From Pseudobdellovibrionaceae bacterium (GTDB taxonomy: Bacteria; Bdellovibrionota; Bdellovibrionia; Bdellovibrionales; JAMPXM01): DNA of 6,645 bases. Shown here in pieces: positions 1-6,110 of this stretch. Location: positions 1 to 6,645 of the forward strand of contig CAJYOV010000229.1 of NCBI GenBank assembly GCA_913776405.1, written 5' to 3'. The notes below the pieces were generated by a model. It had not been told where the DNA came from. It searched no databases and was given only the letters and a program-made list of their open reading frames with translations. The first letter of the stretch is position 1; each line of letters starts with the position of its first letter. The position numbers and the translations under genes are program-made.

Positions 1-308
1 CGGTCGCCACCGCAACCGGCTTCAGATTTTTTGTCGATCCACTTTTACGATTCCTCGAGGGCCAGAAACCCGAAGTTCCAATCGTCGCTCCGCTGAAAAC
101 GGCTTTAAAAAAAGCGGCCGGCGCAACGTGCTTCCTAAAAGGTAATCTTAGCCTCACGTCCGAAAGCCAACCAACCGTCGAAGCCCACGGCAACCAAAAG
201 GCCTCCATCACGCGCCCACTGCTCACCGCCAACTCGTGGATCAAAATCGACGCGAGTCCCGAAGACGAAATCCCCGCCGGAACTTTCGTCCACGTCTACC
301 CGTTTTAA
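1..308 (+). CDS. moeA: Molybdopterin molybdenumtransferase, C-terminal part (5' end outside window)
   Basis: This open frame enters from the left edge (first full codon at base 3) and stops with TAA at 306-308, leaving 101 visible residues. It begins VATATGFRFFVDPLLRFLEG, which matches the end of the MoeA catalytic domain just after the conserved GNP-V turn; the two bases before the first codon (..CG) would allow the Pro of that turn. The rest fits the beta-rich C-terminal MoeA domain IV: an FLKGNLSL strand, a RPLLTANSWIKI stretch where MoeA proteins usually have 'L..AN....' and a closing AGTFVHVYPF. MoeA catalyses molybdate insertion into adenylylated molybdopterin in the cytoplasm. Finding it beside fdhD, mobA and a molybdoenzyme supports the call. 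It converges on the 44-residue gene at 317-451, with only 8 bases between stop codons. What is not visible: the start and the catalytic core. A MoeA-like paralogue remains possible. Confidence 0.77.
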   Translation, partial: VATATGFRFFVDPLLRFLEGQKPEVPIVAPLKTALKKAAGATCFLKGNLSLTSESQPTVEAHGNQKASITRPLLTANSWIKIDASPEDEIPAGTFVHVYPF

Positions 309-316
309 GTCGGTGA

Positions 317-451
317 TTACTTAAAGAGCTCGAGTGTTTTGTGGAAGGTTTCCCAGAGGCCCCAGGTGAGCGGAAAGCCGACCCAGAGCCACGCGATGAG
401 TACGACGATTGAGGGTGGATTCGTCGATTTTGTTGTCTCGATGTTTTTCAT
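317..451 (-). CDS. Small single-pass membrane protein, probable small subunit of the adjacent OFA-type MFS transporter
   Basis: A 44-codon frame begins at ATG (449-451, minus strand) and ends at TAA (317-319). A strong Shine-Dalgarno GAGGAG (458-463) lies six bases before the start and directly follows the TAA of the MFS gene, so the two are almost certainly co-transcribed and probably translationally coupled. Residues 1-13 are polar (MKNIETTKSTNPP). Residues 14-36 form one hydrophobic helix with the tryptophan-rich core IAWLWVGFPLTWGLWETF, and the end is amphipathic (KTLELFK). From memory, short proteins with an 'AWLWVG.PL.WG' core occur immediately downstream of OFA-family carriers and are annotated as MFS transporter small subunits; that is recall, not a search. 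Its role, such as stabilising or gating the carrier, is inferred. It is too short for most gene callers. Confidence in it being a real gene is high; confidence in the exact role is lower. Confidence 0.8.
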   Translation of the reverse strand: MKNIETTKSTNPPSIVVLIAWLWVGFPLTWGLWETFHKTLELFK

Positions 452-463
452 CGGTGTCTCCTC

Positions 464-1822
464 TTACTTCAGGTTGGCAGAAGCGAATTTGGGATCGACG
501 GGTTTGATGAGGAAGTTGCAGACAAAGCCGACGGCGAGAAGCGCCGCCATCAGATACATCGTAAACGAGTAAGCTTCTGCTGGCGGTGTTCCACCGGCGA
601 TCTGCGCTTCGCGGATGTAATTCACGAGGGCTGGGCCCGCGATGCCGGCCGCCGACCACGCGGTCAGGATCCGCCCATGGATGGCACTCACATCTGCTTT
701 GCCGTACAGATCCGAAATGTAAGCCGGTATCGTCGCGAAGCCTGCGCCGTACATCGACATGATCACGCCGTAAAGCAGAACGAATAGCACGACGTTCTGC
801 ATGTGACCGACTGTAGGGATCGACGCATAGAGAAGAGCGCCGAGAGCGAAGTACACCATGTAGATCCTTCTGCGACCCGTGTAGTCAGAGAGTGAAGACC
901 AGAAGAATCGACCGGCCATGTTGAAGATCGAAAGCAGGCCAACAAAGCCCGCAGCGGCCGCTGCCGTAATCGTGCCTTTGAACATCTCTTGGCTCATAGC
1001 TGAAGCTTGACCGAGAACTCCGATCCCGGCTGTGACGTTTAAAAACAAAACGAGCCACAGAAAATAGAACTGCGGAGTCTTCATGGAGTTCTGCACACTC
1101 ACTTGAAGCTTCTCAGACGAAGCCGCGTTTTTGGTAAGCGCGTCGTCAGCACCGTGATGACCAGGCGGCTTCCAATTCTCTGCTGGAACGCGGATCGTGA
1201 TCACACCCCACATCATGAAGACGAAGTAAATCACGCCCATCACGGCGAATGTCTCGGCGACACCCATTGAGGTCGGCGTCTTGAAGTGGTCCATCAATGC
1301 AACAGCGAGAGGCGAGCCGACCATAGCGCCGCCACCAAAACCCATGATGGCAAGCCCGGTGGCCATACCCGGCCGATCTGGGAACCAGCTGATCAAAGTC
1401 TTCACCGGCGAAACGTAACCAAGACCTAAACCGATGCCACCGACAACGCCGTAGCCAAGATAAATGAGCCAGAGCTGGTGCGAATGAACGCCGACCGCAC
1501 TGATCCAAAAACCTGAGGCGAAACAAACCGCTGACGCGAGCATCGCTTTTCTCGGGCCAACGCGCCCAACCCATGTGCCGCCGAAGGCAGCCGAGAGGCC
1601 TAGAAACACGATCGCAAGAGAGAAGATCCAGCCGAGGGTCGTGAGCGTCCAATCTTCAGGAGCTGATTCGGTCATGCCGATCAATTTCGTCATCGGCAGA
1701 TTAAAAACTGAAAACGCGTAGGCTTGACCAATTGCTAAGTGGATGGCGAGAGCGGCTGGTGGAACCATCCAACGATTGAAACCGGGCTTTGCGACCGTAC
1801 TTTCACGATCTAAGAATCCCAT
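464..1822 (-). CDS. OFA-family (oxalate/formate antiporter-like) MFS transporter
   Basis: The product is a 452-residue, 12-helix inner-membrane carrier, the usual length for the OFA branch of the major facilitator superfamily. Helix 1 contains IHLAIGQAYAFSVF (27-40). The loop 2-3 MFS motif is GGTWVGRVGPRKA (81-93). The OFA-typical helix 4-5 region is GGIGLGLGYVSPVKTLISWF (128-147), continuing through PDRPGMATG (148-156). The second-half repeat motif is SDYTGRRR (312-319), with Arg305 in helix 8 where OxlT has its oxalate-binding Arg. The helix 11 stretch HGRILTAWSAAGIAGP (382-397) has Trp389 where I would align the substrate-binding Lys of OxlT, so oxalate itself is doubtful. The start at 1822 is chosen because GAGAGG lies six bases upstream; a longer frame from 1885 would run into the likely promoter. 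The gene is divergent from fdhD and followed by the small membrane protein. A monocarboxylate such as formate, or oxalate, is the inferred cargo. Confidence 0.9.
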   Translation of the reverse strand: MGFLDRESTVAKPGFNRWMVPPAALAIHLAIGQAYAFSVFNLPMTKLIGMTESAPEDWTLTTLGWIFSLAIVFLGLSAAFGGTWVGRVGPRKAMLASAVCFASGFWISAVGVHSHQLWLIYLGYGVVGGIGLGLGYVSPVKTLISWFPDRPGMATGLAIMGFGGGAMVGSPLAVALMDHFKTPTSMGVAETFAVMGVIYFVFMMWGVITIRVPAENWKPPGHHGADDALTKNAASSEKLQVSVQNSMKTPQFYFLWLVLFLNVTAGIGVLGQASAMSQEMFKGTITAAAAAGFVGLLSIFNMAGRFFWSSLSDYTGRRRIYMVYFALGALLYASIPTVGHMQNVVLFVLLYGVIMSMYGAGFATIPAYISDLYGKADVSAIHGRILTAWSAAGIAGPALVNYIREAQIAGGTPPAEAYSFTMYLMAALLAVGFVCNFLIKPVDPKFASANLK

Positions 1823-1828
1823 CGAAGA

Positions 1829-1834
1829 CCTCTC
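1829..1834 (-). promoter_or_regulatory. Ribosome binding site fixing the start of the MFS transporter
   Basis: GAGAGG on the minus strand ends six bases before the ATG at 1820-1822. The upstream in-frame start at 1885 has no comparable site and would add 21 polar residues (rich in Arg, Ser and Thr) that do not look like part of an OFA carrier. This decides for the shorter, 452-residue protein. Confidence 0.65.
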
Positions 1835-1836
1835 TT

Positions 1837-1856
1837 CACGCGTTCGTGTTCGCGTG
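1837..1856. repeat. Inverted repeat CACGCG-N8-CGCGTG in the transporter leader
   Basis: Two perfect 6-base arms (1837-1842 and 1851-1856) flank an 8-base spacer, just upstream of the transporter's ribosome binding site. The repeat could be a protein-binding operator or a small hairpin in the mRNA leader. It is short enough to have arisen by chance in G+C-rich DNA, and no regulator gene is visible in the window to pair with it. Confidence 0.3.
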
Positions 1857-1864
1857 TCGTTTAC

Positions 1865-1885
1865 TTGACTTGATCGCAAGCTCAA
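1865..1885. repeat. Imperfect dyad in the divergent promoter region (candidate operator)
   Basis: TTGACTTG (1865-1872), four bases, then CAAGCTCAA (1877-1885): the right arm is the reverse complement of TTGAGCTTG, so the arms match except for one extra base. The dyad sits in the fdhD/transporter divergent region and covers the proposed -10 of the transporter promoter, a typical place for a repressor or a shared regulator. Which protein binds, if any, cannot be told. Confidence 0.35.
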
Positions 1886-1901
1886 ACGGGCTCATTGTCA
1901 A
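1873..1901 (-). promoter_or_regulatory. Possible sigma-70-type promoter for the transporter unit
   Basis: On the minus strand a perfect -35 hexamer TTGACA (1896-1901) is followed, after 17 bases, by TGCGAT (1873-1878), a weak -10 match (3 of 6 positions). Transcription would begin near 1866 and give a leader of about 44 bases before the ATG at 1822. The spacing is ideal but the -10 is poor, so this is tentative. A convincing promoter for fdhD in the other direction was not found. Confidence 0.3.
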
Positions 1902-1916
1902 CGTGAGGTCCGATCC

Positions 1917-2786
1917 ATGACGAATACATCTTCAATTTCCATTTTGCGTGTTCGAGAAAACGAGACTCAATTTCTCGATGATCGCCTAGCAGTCGAAGAG
2001 CCCTTGGAAATTCGTCTGGACTACCTTTCATCGAATAACACTGCCCAGACCGTTCGTGCTCAGAAGAGCGTTTCGATCACGATGCGTACTCCTGGTGATG
2101 ATGCCGACCTAGCTTTGGGTTTCTTGTTCACGGAAGGTCTCATCGAGTCCTCTGAGCAAATCGAATCGGTGAAACACTGCGGCCCTGCGCTCGCACATCT
2201 CGGTCATAGCAACGTGATCAAGGTTACAATGAAGGGCGCCTCGCTTTCGCCGTCACAGTTAAAAAGTCTTGAACGGAACTTTTACACCACGTCGAGCTGC
2301 GGCGTTTGCGGGAAATCTTCGATCGAAGCCCTGAAGACGCAAAACAAGTTCACGCGAACGGCTTCGCGTGAAGAAGGGCCACTAATTACTCGTGAGACAC
2401 TCATCTCTTTGCCTGAAAAGCTCCGTGAGGCTCAAGCCGTTTTTGATCGCACCGGCGGGCTTCACGCTTCGGGCCTGTTCACATCTGATGGTAAGCTCGT
2501 TTCTCTCAAAGAAGACGTCGGCCGGCACAATGCGCTCGACAAAATCATTGGCGCCGCACTCCAAACGCACGCTGTCCCGCTCGATCGTCATGTTTTGATG
2601 CTGAGTGGTCGCATTAGCTTCGAGCTTGTGCAGAAGGCCTCGATGGCCGGCCTGAAATTCATCGCGGCCGTCGGTGCACCTTCGAGCCTCGCGGTCGAAC
2701 TCGCAAAAGAAATGCAGATCACACTGGTCGGGTTTCTGCGCGGCTCAAGTTTCAACGTCTACAGCGGCGACTGGCGGTTGCAGTGA
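1917..2786 (+). CDS. fdhD: Formate dehydrogenase accessory sulfurtransferase FdhD
   Basis: The 289-residue product is of normal length for FdhD, the cytoplasmic protein that passes sulfur from a cysteine desulfurase (IscS in E. coli) to the bis-MGD cofactor of formate dehydrogenases. Diagnostic features are RTPGDDADLALGFLFTEGLI (57-76), the sulfur-relay motif CGVCGK with Cys128 and Cys131, FDRTGGLHASGLF (176-188), KEDVGRHNALDK (198-209) and the C-terminal VGFLRGSSFNVYSG. Both cysteines of the motif are intact, so it should be active. The ATG at 1917 is preceded by GTGAGG (1903-1908) at eight bases. It is the first gene of the rightward operon, overlaps the next gene by four bases and lies 340 bases upstream of its probable client, the YdeP-type oxidoreductase. 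The divergent transporter shares its upstream region. No truncation or oddity is seen. Confidence 0.97.
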   Translation: MTNTSSISILRVRENETQFLDDRLAVEEPLEIRLDYLSSNNTAQTVRAQKSVSITMRTPGDDADLALGFLFTEGLIESSEQIESVKHCGPALAHLGHSNVIKVTMKGASLSPSQLKSLERNFYTTSSCGVCGKSSIEALKTQNKFTRTASREEGPLITRETLISLPEKLREAQAVFDRTGGLHASGLFTSDGKLVSLKEDVGRHNALDKIIGAALQTHAVPLDRHVLMLSGRISFELVQKASMAGLKFIAAVGAPSSLAVELAKEMQITLVGFLRGSSFNVYSGDWRLQ

Positions 2787-3091
2787 AACTCCGAATCCAT
2801 GACCAAGAAATTCGCTTTCGTCTTTCTCCGAAAGATCTCGACAACCTCGAGGCTCAGAAGACTCTAACTGAAACATTGAAGCTTGCTCCAGATGTCTCGT
2901 GGACCTACTCACTGACCCTAAACGGTGAAACGCCAACGCTCAACGCGCAATCAGAGAGAGTATCGCTCACTTTGCCCGAGACTGAATTCGCCGATTGGCT
3001 TCGCGGACCCGAAATCGAATGGACTTATCAGCAGGCTGAACCGCTACTGACTCTCTTGATCGAAAAAGATTTGAAACCCCACCGCAGTTGA
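2783..3091 (+). CDS. Small uncharacterised protein coupled to fdhD (possible DUF7009-type)
   Basis: The product has 102 residues. It starts at GTG 2783, which overlaps the fdhD TGA in a GTGA junction, a sign of translational coupling, and ends 34 bases before the oxidoreductase. It looks soluble: no signal peptide, membrane helix or cysteine. An N-terminal beta-strand segment (KLRIHDQEIRFRLSPKDLDNL, positions 2-22) is followed by a middle strand region, then VSLTLPETEFADWL (80-93 region of the chain by eye) and a final TLLIEKDLKP. The pattern 'K.RI....IR.RL...', '...LP...A..W' and '...L.IEKD' reminds me of a small domain family annotated only as DUF7009 and sometimes found near fdhD-like genes; this is recall, not a search. 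Its place between the sulfur-transfer chaperone and the enzyme suggests an accessory or maturation role, but no function can be assigned. The frame is well supported by overlap and conservation-like features. Confidence 0.8.
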   Translation: MKLRIHDQEIRFRLSPKDLDNLEAQKTLTETLKLAPDVSWTYSLTLNGETPTLNAQSERVSLTLPETEFADWLRGPEIEWTYQQAEPLLTLLIEKDLKPHRS

Positions 3092-3110
3092 ACTTAGCGA
3101 CAGGGCCAGA

Positions 3111-3118
3111 AGGAAGGA
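3111..3118 (+). promoter_or_regulatory. Strong ribosome binding site for the YdeP-type oxidoreductase
   Basis: AGGAAGGA ends seven bases before the ATG at 3126. It lies in the 34-base gap after the 102-residue gene and is the strongest Shine-Dalgarno of the rightward operon, which would favour high expression of the enzyme relative to its chaperones. No hairpin or promoter is evident in the gap. Confidence 0.65.
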
Positions 3119-3125
3119 CCTCTTC

Positions 3126-5486
3126 ATGGAAAAAAGACCCGAACTCATACCTCTCGAAGATAAAAAGCCCGACGTAGGCACACCGAAAGATATCGCCGCC
3201 GGTATTCCAGCGATTCTCTCTTCTATGAAACATGTCTTCACCGAAGCAGGTGTTGTTCGCGGTACGCATGAGTTGCTCCGCCTCAATCAAATGAAAGGCT
3301 ACGATTGCCCGGGCTGCGCATGGCCAGACCCCGACACTCATCGCGCCGTGACTGAGTTCTGTGAAAATGGTGCCAAAGCCATCGCCGAAGAGGCGACCAC
3401 GATTCGAGCCGACGAAGACTTCTTTAAAGTTCACTCAGTCAAAGAACTAGCGAAGTGGTCCGATTATCATATCGGCAAATCCGGTCGTGTGATGCACCCG
3501 ATGTATTTGAAAGAGGGCGGCACGCACTACGAGCGCATCTCGTGGGACGAAGCGTTTCAAATTCTTGCGCAAGAGCTCAACTCACTCGCTTCACCCGATG
3601 AAGCGATCTTCTATACGTCTGGCCGTACCTCAAACGAAGCGGCCTTCTGCTATCAAATTTTCGCTCGTCTCTTCGGCACAAACAATCTACCTGACTGCTC
3701 AAACATGTGCCATGAATCCAGCACGGTCGGCCTCACAGAGTCGATCGGTATCGGGAAGGGCTCGGTTACTCTCAATGACTTCGATCATGCCGATTGCATT
3801 GTGATCATCGGTCAGAACCCAGGCACAAATCACCCACGCATGCTCACGACTCTCGCGGAAGCCTCTGCGCGAGGCGCAAAGATCATCAGCATCAATCCGC
3901 TCTTCGAGACGGGCCTGAAGAACTTCATTCACCCCCAACACTTCTGGCGTTGGTTTGGAAAAGGGCAGCCGATTTCGGCGCTCCATTTGCCTGTGCGCTT
4001 AAACGGTGACATCGCCGTGCTCAAGGGCATCATGAAAGACCTTTTGGCGGCCGAAGATGCAAACCCGGGAACCGTCTTCGATCACCGGTTCATCGCAAAC
4101 AAAACGGACGGCTACGACGCCTTCATCGAAGATCTTCGCGCGACATCGTGGGATGTCATCGTCGAACAGTCGGGCTTAACGAGAGAGCACATCAAAGCCG
4201 CAGCCGACATCATTCAAAACTCAAAATCCATGATCGTTTGCTGGGCGATGGGGCTCACACAACAAATCCACGGCGTCGAAGCTATTCGTCAAGTCGTGAA
4301 TCTTCTGTTGCTTGGCGGCCATTTCGGCAGACCGGGCGCAGGCGCCTGCCCTGTCCGCGGCCACTCAAACGTTCAAGGTGACCGCACCGTCGGTATCTAC
4401 GAAAAACCCGGTAAACCGCTTCTCGAAGCCATTGAAAAACGCTTTAAGTTTCACCCGCCCCAAGAACATGGTCTCGACGTCGTCGAAGCGATCAAAGCCA
4501 TGCATCGTAAAGAGGCCAAGGTGTTCTTCGGCATGGGTGGCAACTTCCCCTCAGCTACTCCGGATACCGACTTTACCGCCGATGCCCTTCGCAACATGGA
4601 ACTGACGGTCCACGTTTCTACGAAGCCAAACCGTTCTCACTTCGTTCACGGGAAACGTGCGTTGATCCTACCGGCACTGGGGCGCACTGAGATCGACGAA
4701 CAGAAGTCAGGTCGCCAGTTCGTGACGGTTGAAGACTCGATGAGCGTGATCCATATGTCTGAAGGCAATCTCAGCCCAGGAAAAAACCAAACGAAAAAGT
4801 CCGAAGTCGCAATCGTCTGCGGCCTTGCGCGCGCCGTTTTCAAAAACACTCCTGCAAAGCGCGACGCAGTCGATTGGCAAGCGATGGAAGACAACTACGA
4901 TGTCATCCGCGACCACATTGAGGCAGTAATCCCAGGCTTCAAAGATTACAACAAACGCGTGCGAGAACCCGGCGGTTTCTATCTTCCACACTCGGTCCGC
5001 GACTCTCAAGTTTTCCGCACCGCAACCGACAAAGGCCGCTTCTACGCAGCACCGATTCGCGTAATCGACATGAAGCCCGATCAACTCATGCTGACATCGA
5101 TTCGAAGCCACGATCAATTCAACACGACGATCTACGGCCTTAACGATCGCTACCGTGGCATTTCAAACGGCAGACGCGTCATCTTCATGAATGAACACGA
5201 CATGAACGAGCGCGGCTTCGAAGAGGGTCAGTGGATCGATATCACAAGTCATTTTGAAGGCGAAAAACGAACGGCTCCAAAGTTCATGGTCGTAAAGTAC
5301 GATATCCCAAGACGTTGTGCGGCCGCGTACTATCCGGAGACGAACGTGCTCATCCCAATCGGAGACTCTATTCCGAAGAGCAACACGCCCTCATATAAAA
5401 CGATCATCGTGTCTCTCGCACCCGCTTCGGAAGCCGTTGCCCGTCGTGAAGGCGAGGCCTCTGAAGTTCGTACGGTAAAAGCTTAA
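3126..5486 (+). CDS. ydeP: FdhF/YdeP-type molybdopterin oxidoreductase
   Basis: The 786-residue product is close in length to E. coli YdeP (about 760) and collinear with it as far as I can recall. The N-terminus carries the clade signature GYDCPGCAWPDP (58-69) and FCENGAKAIAEEAT (78-91); Cys61, Cys64 and Cys79 replace the four-cysteine [4Fe-4S] motif of true formate dehydrogenases. SNMCHESS (192-199) gives Cys195-His196, where FdhF has Sec140-His141; the codon is TGC (3708-3710), so no selenocysteine. GQNPGTNHPRML (229-240), RGHSNVQGDRTVG (411-423) and MGGNFPSATPD (470-480) are cofactor-binding segments. The C-terminal molybdopterin-dinucleotide domain holds TTIYGLNDRYRGISNGRR (667-684) and RCAAAYYPETNVLIP (730-744). 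No Tat signal, so cytoplasmic. Preceded by fdhD and directly followed by mobA, which supply its cofactor. The family's substrate is uncertain (E. coli ydeP is linked to acid resistance); formate or another small acid is inferred from context. Confidence 0.93.
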   Translation: MEKRPELIPLEDKKPDVGTPKDIAAGIPAILSSMKHVFTEAGVVRGTHELLRLNQMKGYDCPGCAWPDPDTHRAVTEFCENGAKAIAEEATTIRADEDFFKVHSVKELAKWSDYHIGKSGRVMHPMYLKEGGTHYERISWDEAFQILAQELNSLASPDEAIFYTSGRTSNEAAFCYQIFARLFGTNNLPDCSNMCHESSTVGLTESIGIGKGSVTLNDFDHADCIVIIGQNPGTNHPRMLTTLAEASARGAKIISINPLFETGLKNFIHPQHFWRWFGKGQPISALHLPVRLNGDIAVLKGIMKDLLAAEDANPGTVFDHRFIANKTDGYDAFIEDLRATSWDVIVEQSGLTREHIKAAADIIQNSKSMIVCWAMGLTQQIHGVEAIRQVVNLLLLGGHFGRPGAGACPVRGHSNVQGDRTVGIYEKPGKPLLEAIEKRFKFHPPQEHGLDVVEAIKAMHRKEAKVFFGMGGNFPSATPDTDFTADALRNMELTVHVSTKPNRSHFVHGKRALILPALGRTEIDEQKSGRQFVTVEDSMSVIHMSEGNLSPGKNQTKKSEVAIVCGLARAVFKNTPAKRDAVDWQAMEDNYDVIRDHIEAVIPGFKDYNKRVREPGGFYLPHSVRDSQVFRTATDKGRFYAAPIRVIDMKPDQLMLTSIRSHDQFNTTIYGLNDRYRGISNGRRVIFMNEHDMNERGFEEGQWIDITSHFEGEKRTAPKFMVVKYDIPRRCAAAYYPETNVLIPIGDSIPKSNTPSYKTIIVSLAPASEAVARREGEASEVRTVKA

Positions 5487-6110
5487 GTGAAGGGCCTCAT
5501 CATCGCGGGCGGGCAAAGCTCGCGCATGAAACAAGAAAAGGCGCTCCTTCAAATCGAAGGGCGCACTTTGATTGAACGCCTCGCGCTCGCTTTTCGCGAA
5601 GCACAAGTCGATTCGATTTCTCTATCAGTCAGGCGCGAACCAAATCTTCTAAAGGAGAGCGAACGCCTTTCGCTCGAAACCCTTTTCGACGAGTCCTCTT
5701 CGATTGGCCCCGCCTCAGCGCTTTTAGCTGCGCATGAGGTTGATCCGCACGCCACTTGGGTTGCCGTTGCGTGCGACTTCCCCTCCGCAAACGCCGCCTG
5801 CTTGAGAAATCTCGTCGAAGCCCATACCTCTCACAAACCTGAGCCCGAGATCACCTGCTACGGCCATGAAGATGGAACGCCCGAACCGCTTCTCGCGATT
5901 TGGACGCCGACCGCACTCTCGAAGCTAAAAGCGAACGTCGCGCTCGGGCTGCGCGGCCCGATAGCAACGTTGAAGAAGTGTGATTTTCTGGAGCTAGGAG
6001 CCGGGCCTGAAAAATGGCTCATCAACGTGAATACGCCGAGTGAGTGGGCGGCAGCGAACGCTGCCAACCCTTATTCGACGACAAACTTATCTTCGCCGAA
6101 GACGCGGTGA
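5487..6110 (+). CDS. mobA: Molybdenum cofactor guanylyltransferase MobA
   Basis: The 207-residue product transfers GMP from GTP to Mo-molybdopterin, making the MGD cofactor in the cytoplasm. The nucleotide-binding loop is at the extreme N-terminus, LIIAGGQSSRMKQEKALL (4-21); the usual RMG.DKA is here RMKQEKA. SIGPASALLAA (72-82), CDFP with metal-binding Asp97 (96-99), PEPLLAIW (132-139) and INVNTPSEW (179-187) follow in the expected order. The start is GTG at 5487, directly after the oxidoreductase TAA with no spacer and no clear Shine-Dalgarno, so translation probably depends on ribosomes finishing the upstream gene; no later start would preserve the GTP loop. The last 12 residues (YSTTNLSSPKTR) lie past the normal family end and are encoded opposite the end of the RND gene. 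A related nucleotidyltransferase such as MocA is less likely given the FdhD and YdeP neighbours. Confidence 0.92.
   Translation: MKGLIIAGGQSSRMKQEKALLQIEGRTLIERLALAFREAQVDSISLSVRREPNLLKESERLSLETLFDESSSIGPASALLAAHEVDPHATWVAVACDFPSANAACLRNLVEAHTSHKPEPEITCYGHEDGTPEPLLAIWTPTALSKLKANVALGLRGPIATLKKCDFLELGAGPEKWLINVNTPSEWAAANAANPYSTTNLSSPKTR

Noticed and set aside
339..572. 77-codon plus-strand frame opposite the transporter end
   Set aside because: It is antisense to two well-supported genes and has no ribosome binding site or family resemblance.
321..659. 112-codon minus-strand frame
   Set aside because: It overlaps the end of the transporter and the 44-residue gene in another frame, has low-complexity Arg/Ser-rich content and no recognisable domain.
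1823..1885. Longer start for the MFS transporter (21 extra residues from 1885)
   Set aside because: The extension is polar and Arg/Ser/Thr-rich, has no ribosome binding site and overlaps the probable promoter; GAGAGG precedes the ATG at 1822.
2967..3434. 155-codon minus-strand frame across the 3092-3125 gap
   Set aside because: It is the complement of the well-supported oxidoreductase start and the 102-residue gene; it has no plausible motif.
3699..3719. Possible selenocysteine site in the oxidoreductase
   Set aside because: The catalytic codon is TGC, not TGA, so ordinary cysteine is encoded.
5451..5462. GAGGCCTC palindrome near the end of the oxidoreductase gene as a terminator or operator
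   Set aside because: It is short, inside coding sequence, lacks a T-run, and mobA follows directly in the same operon.
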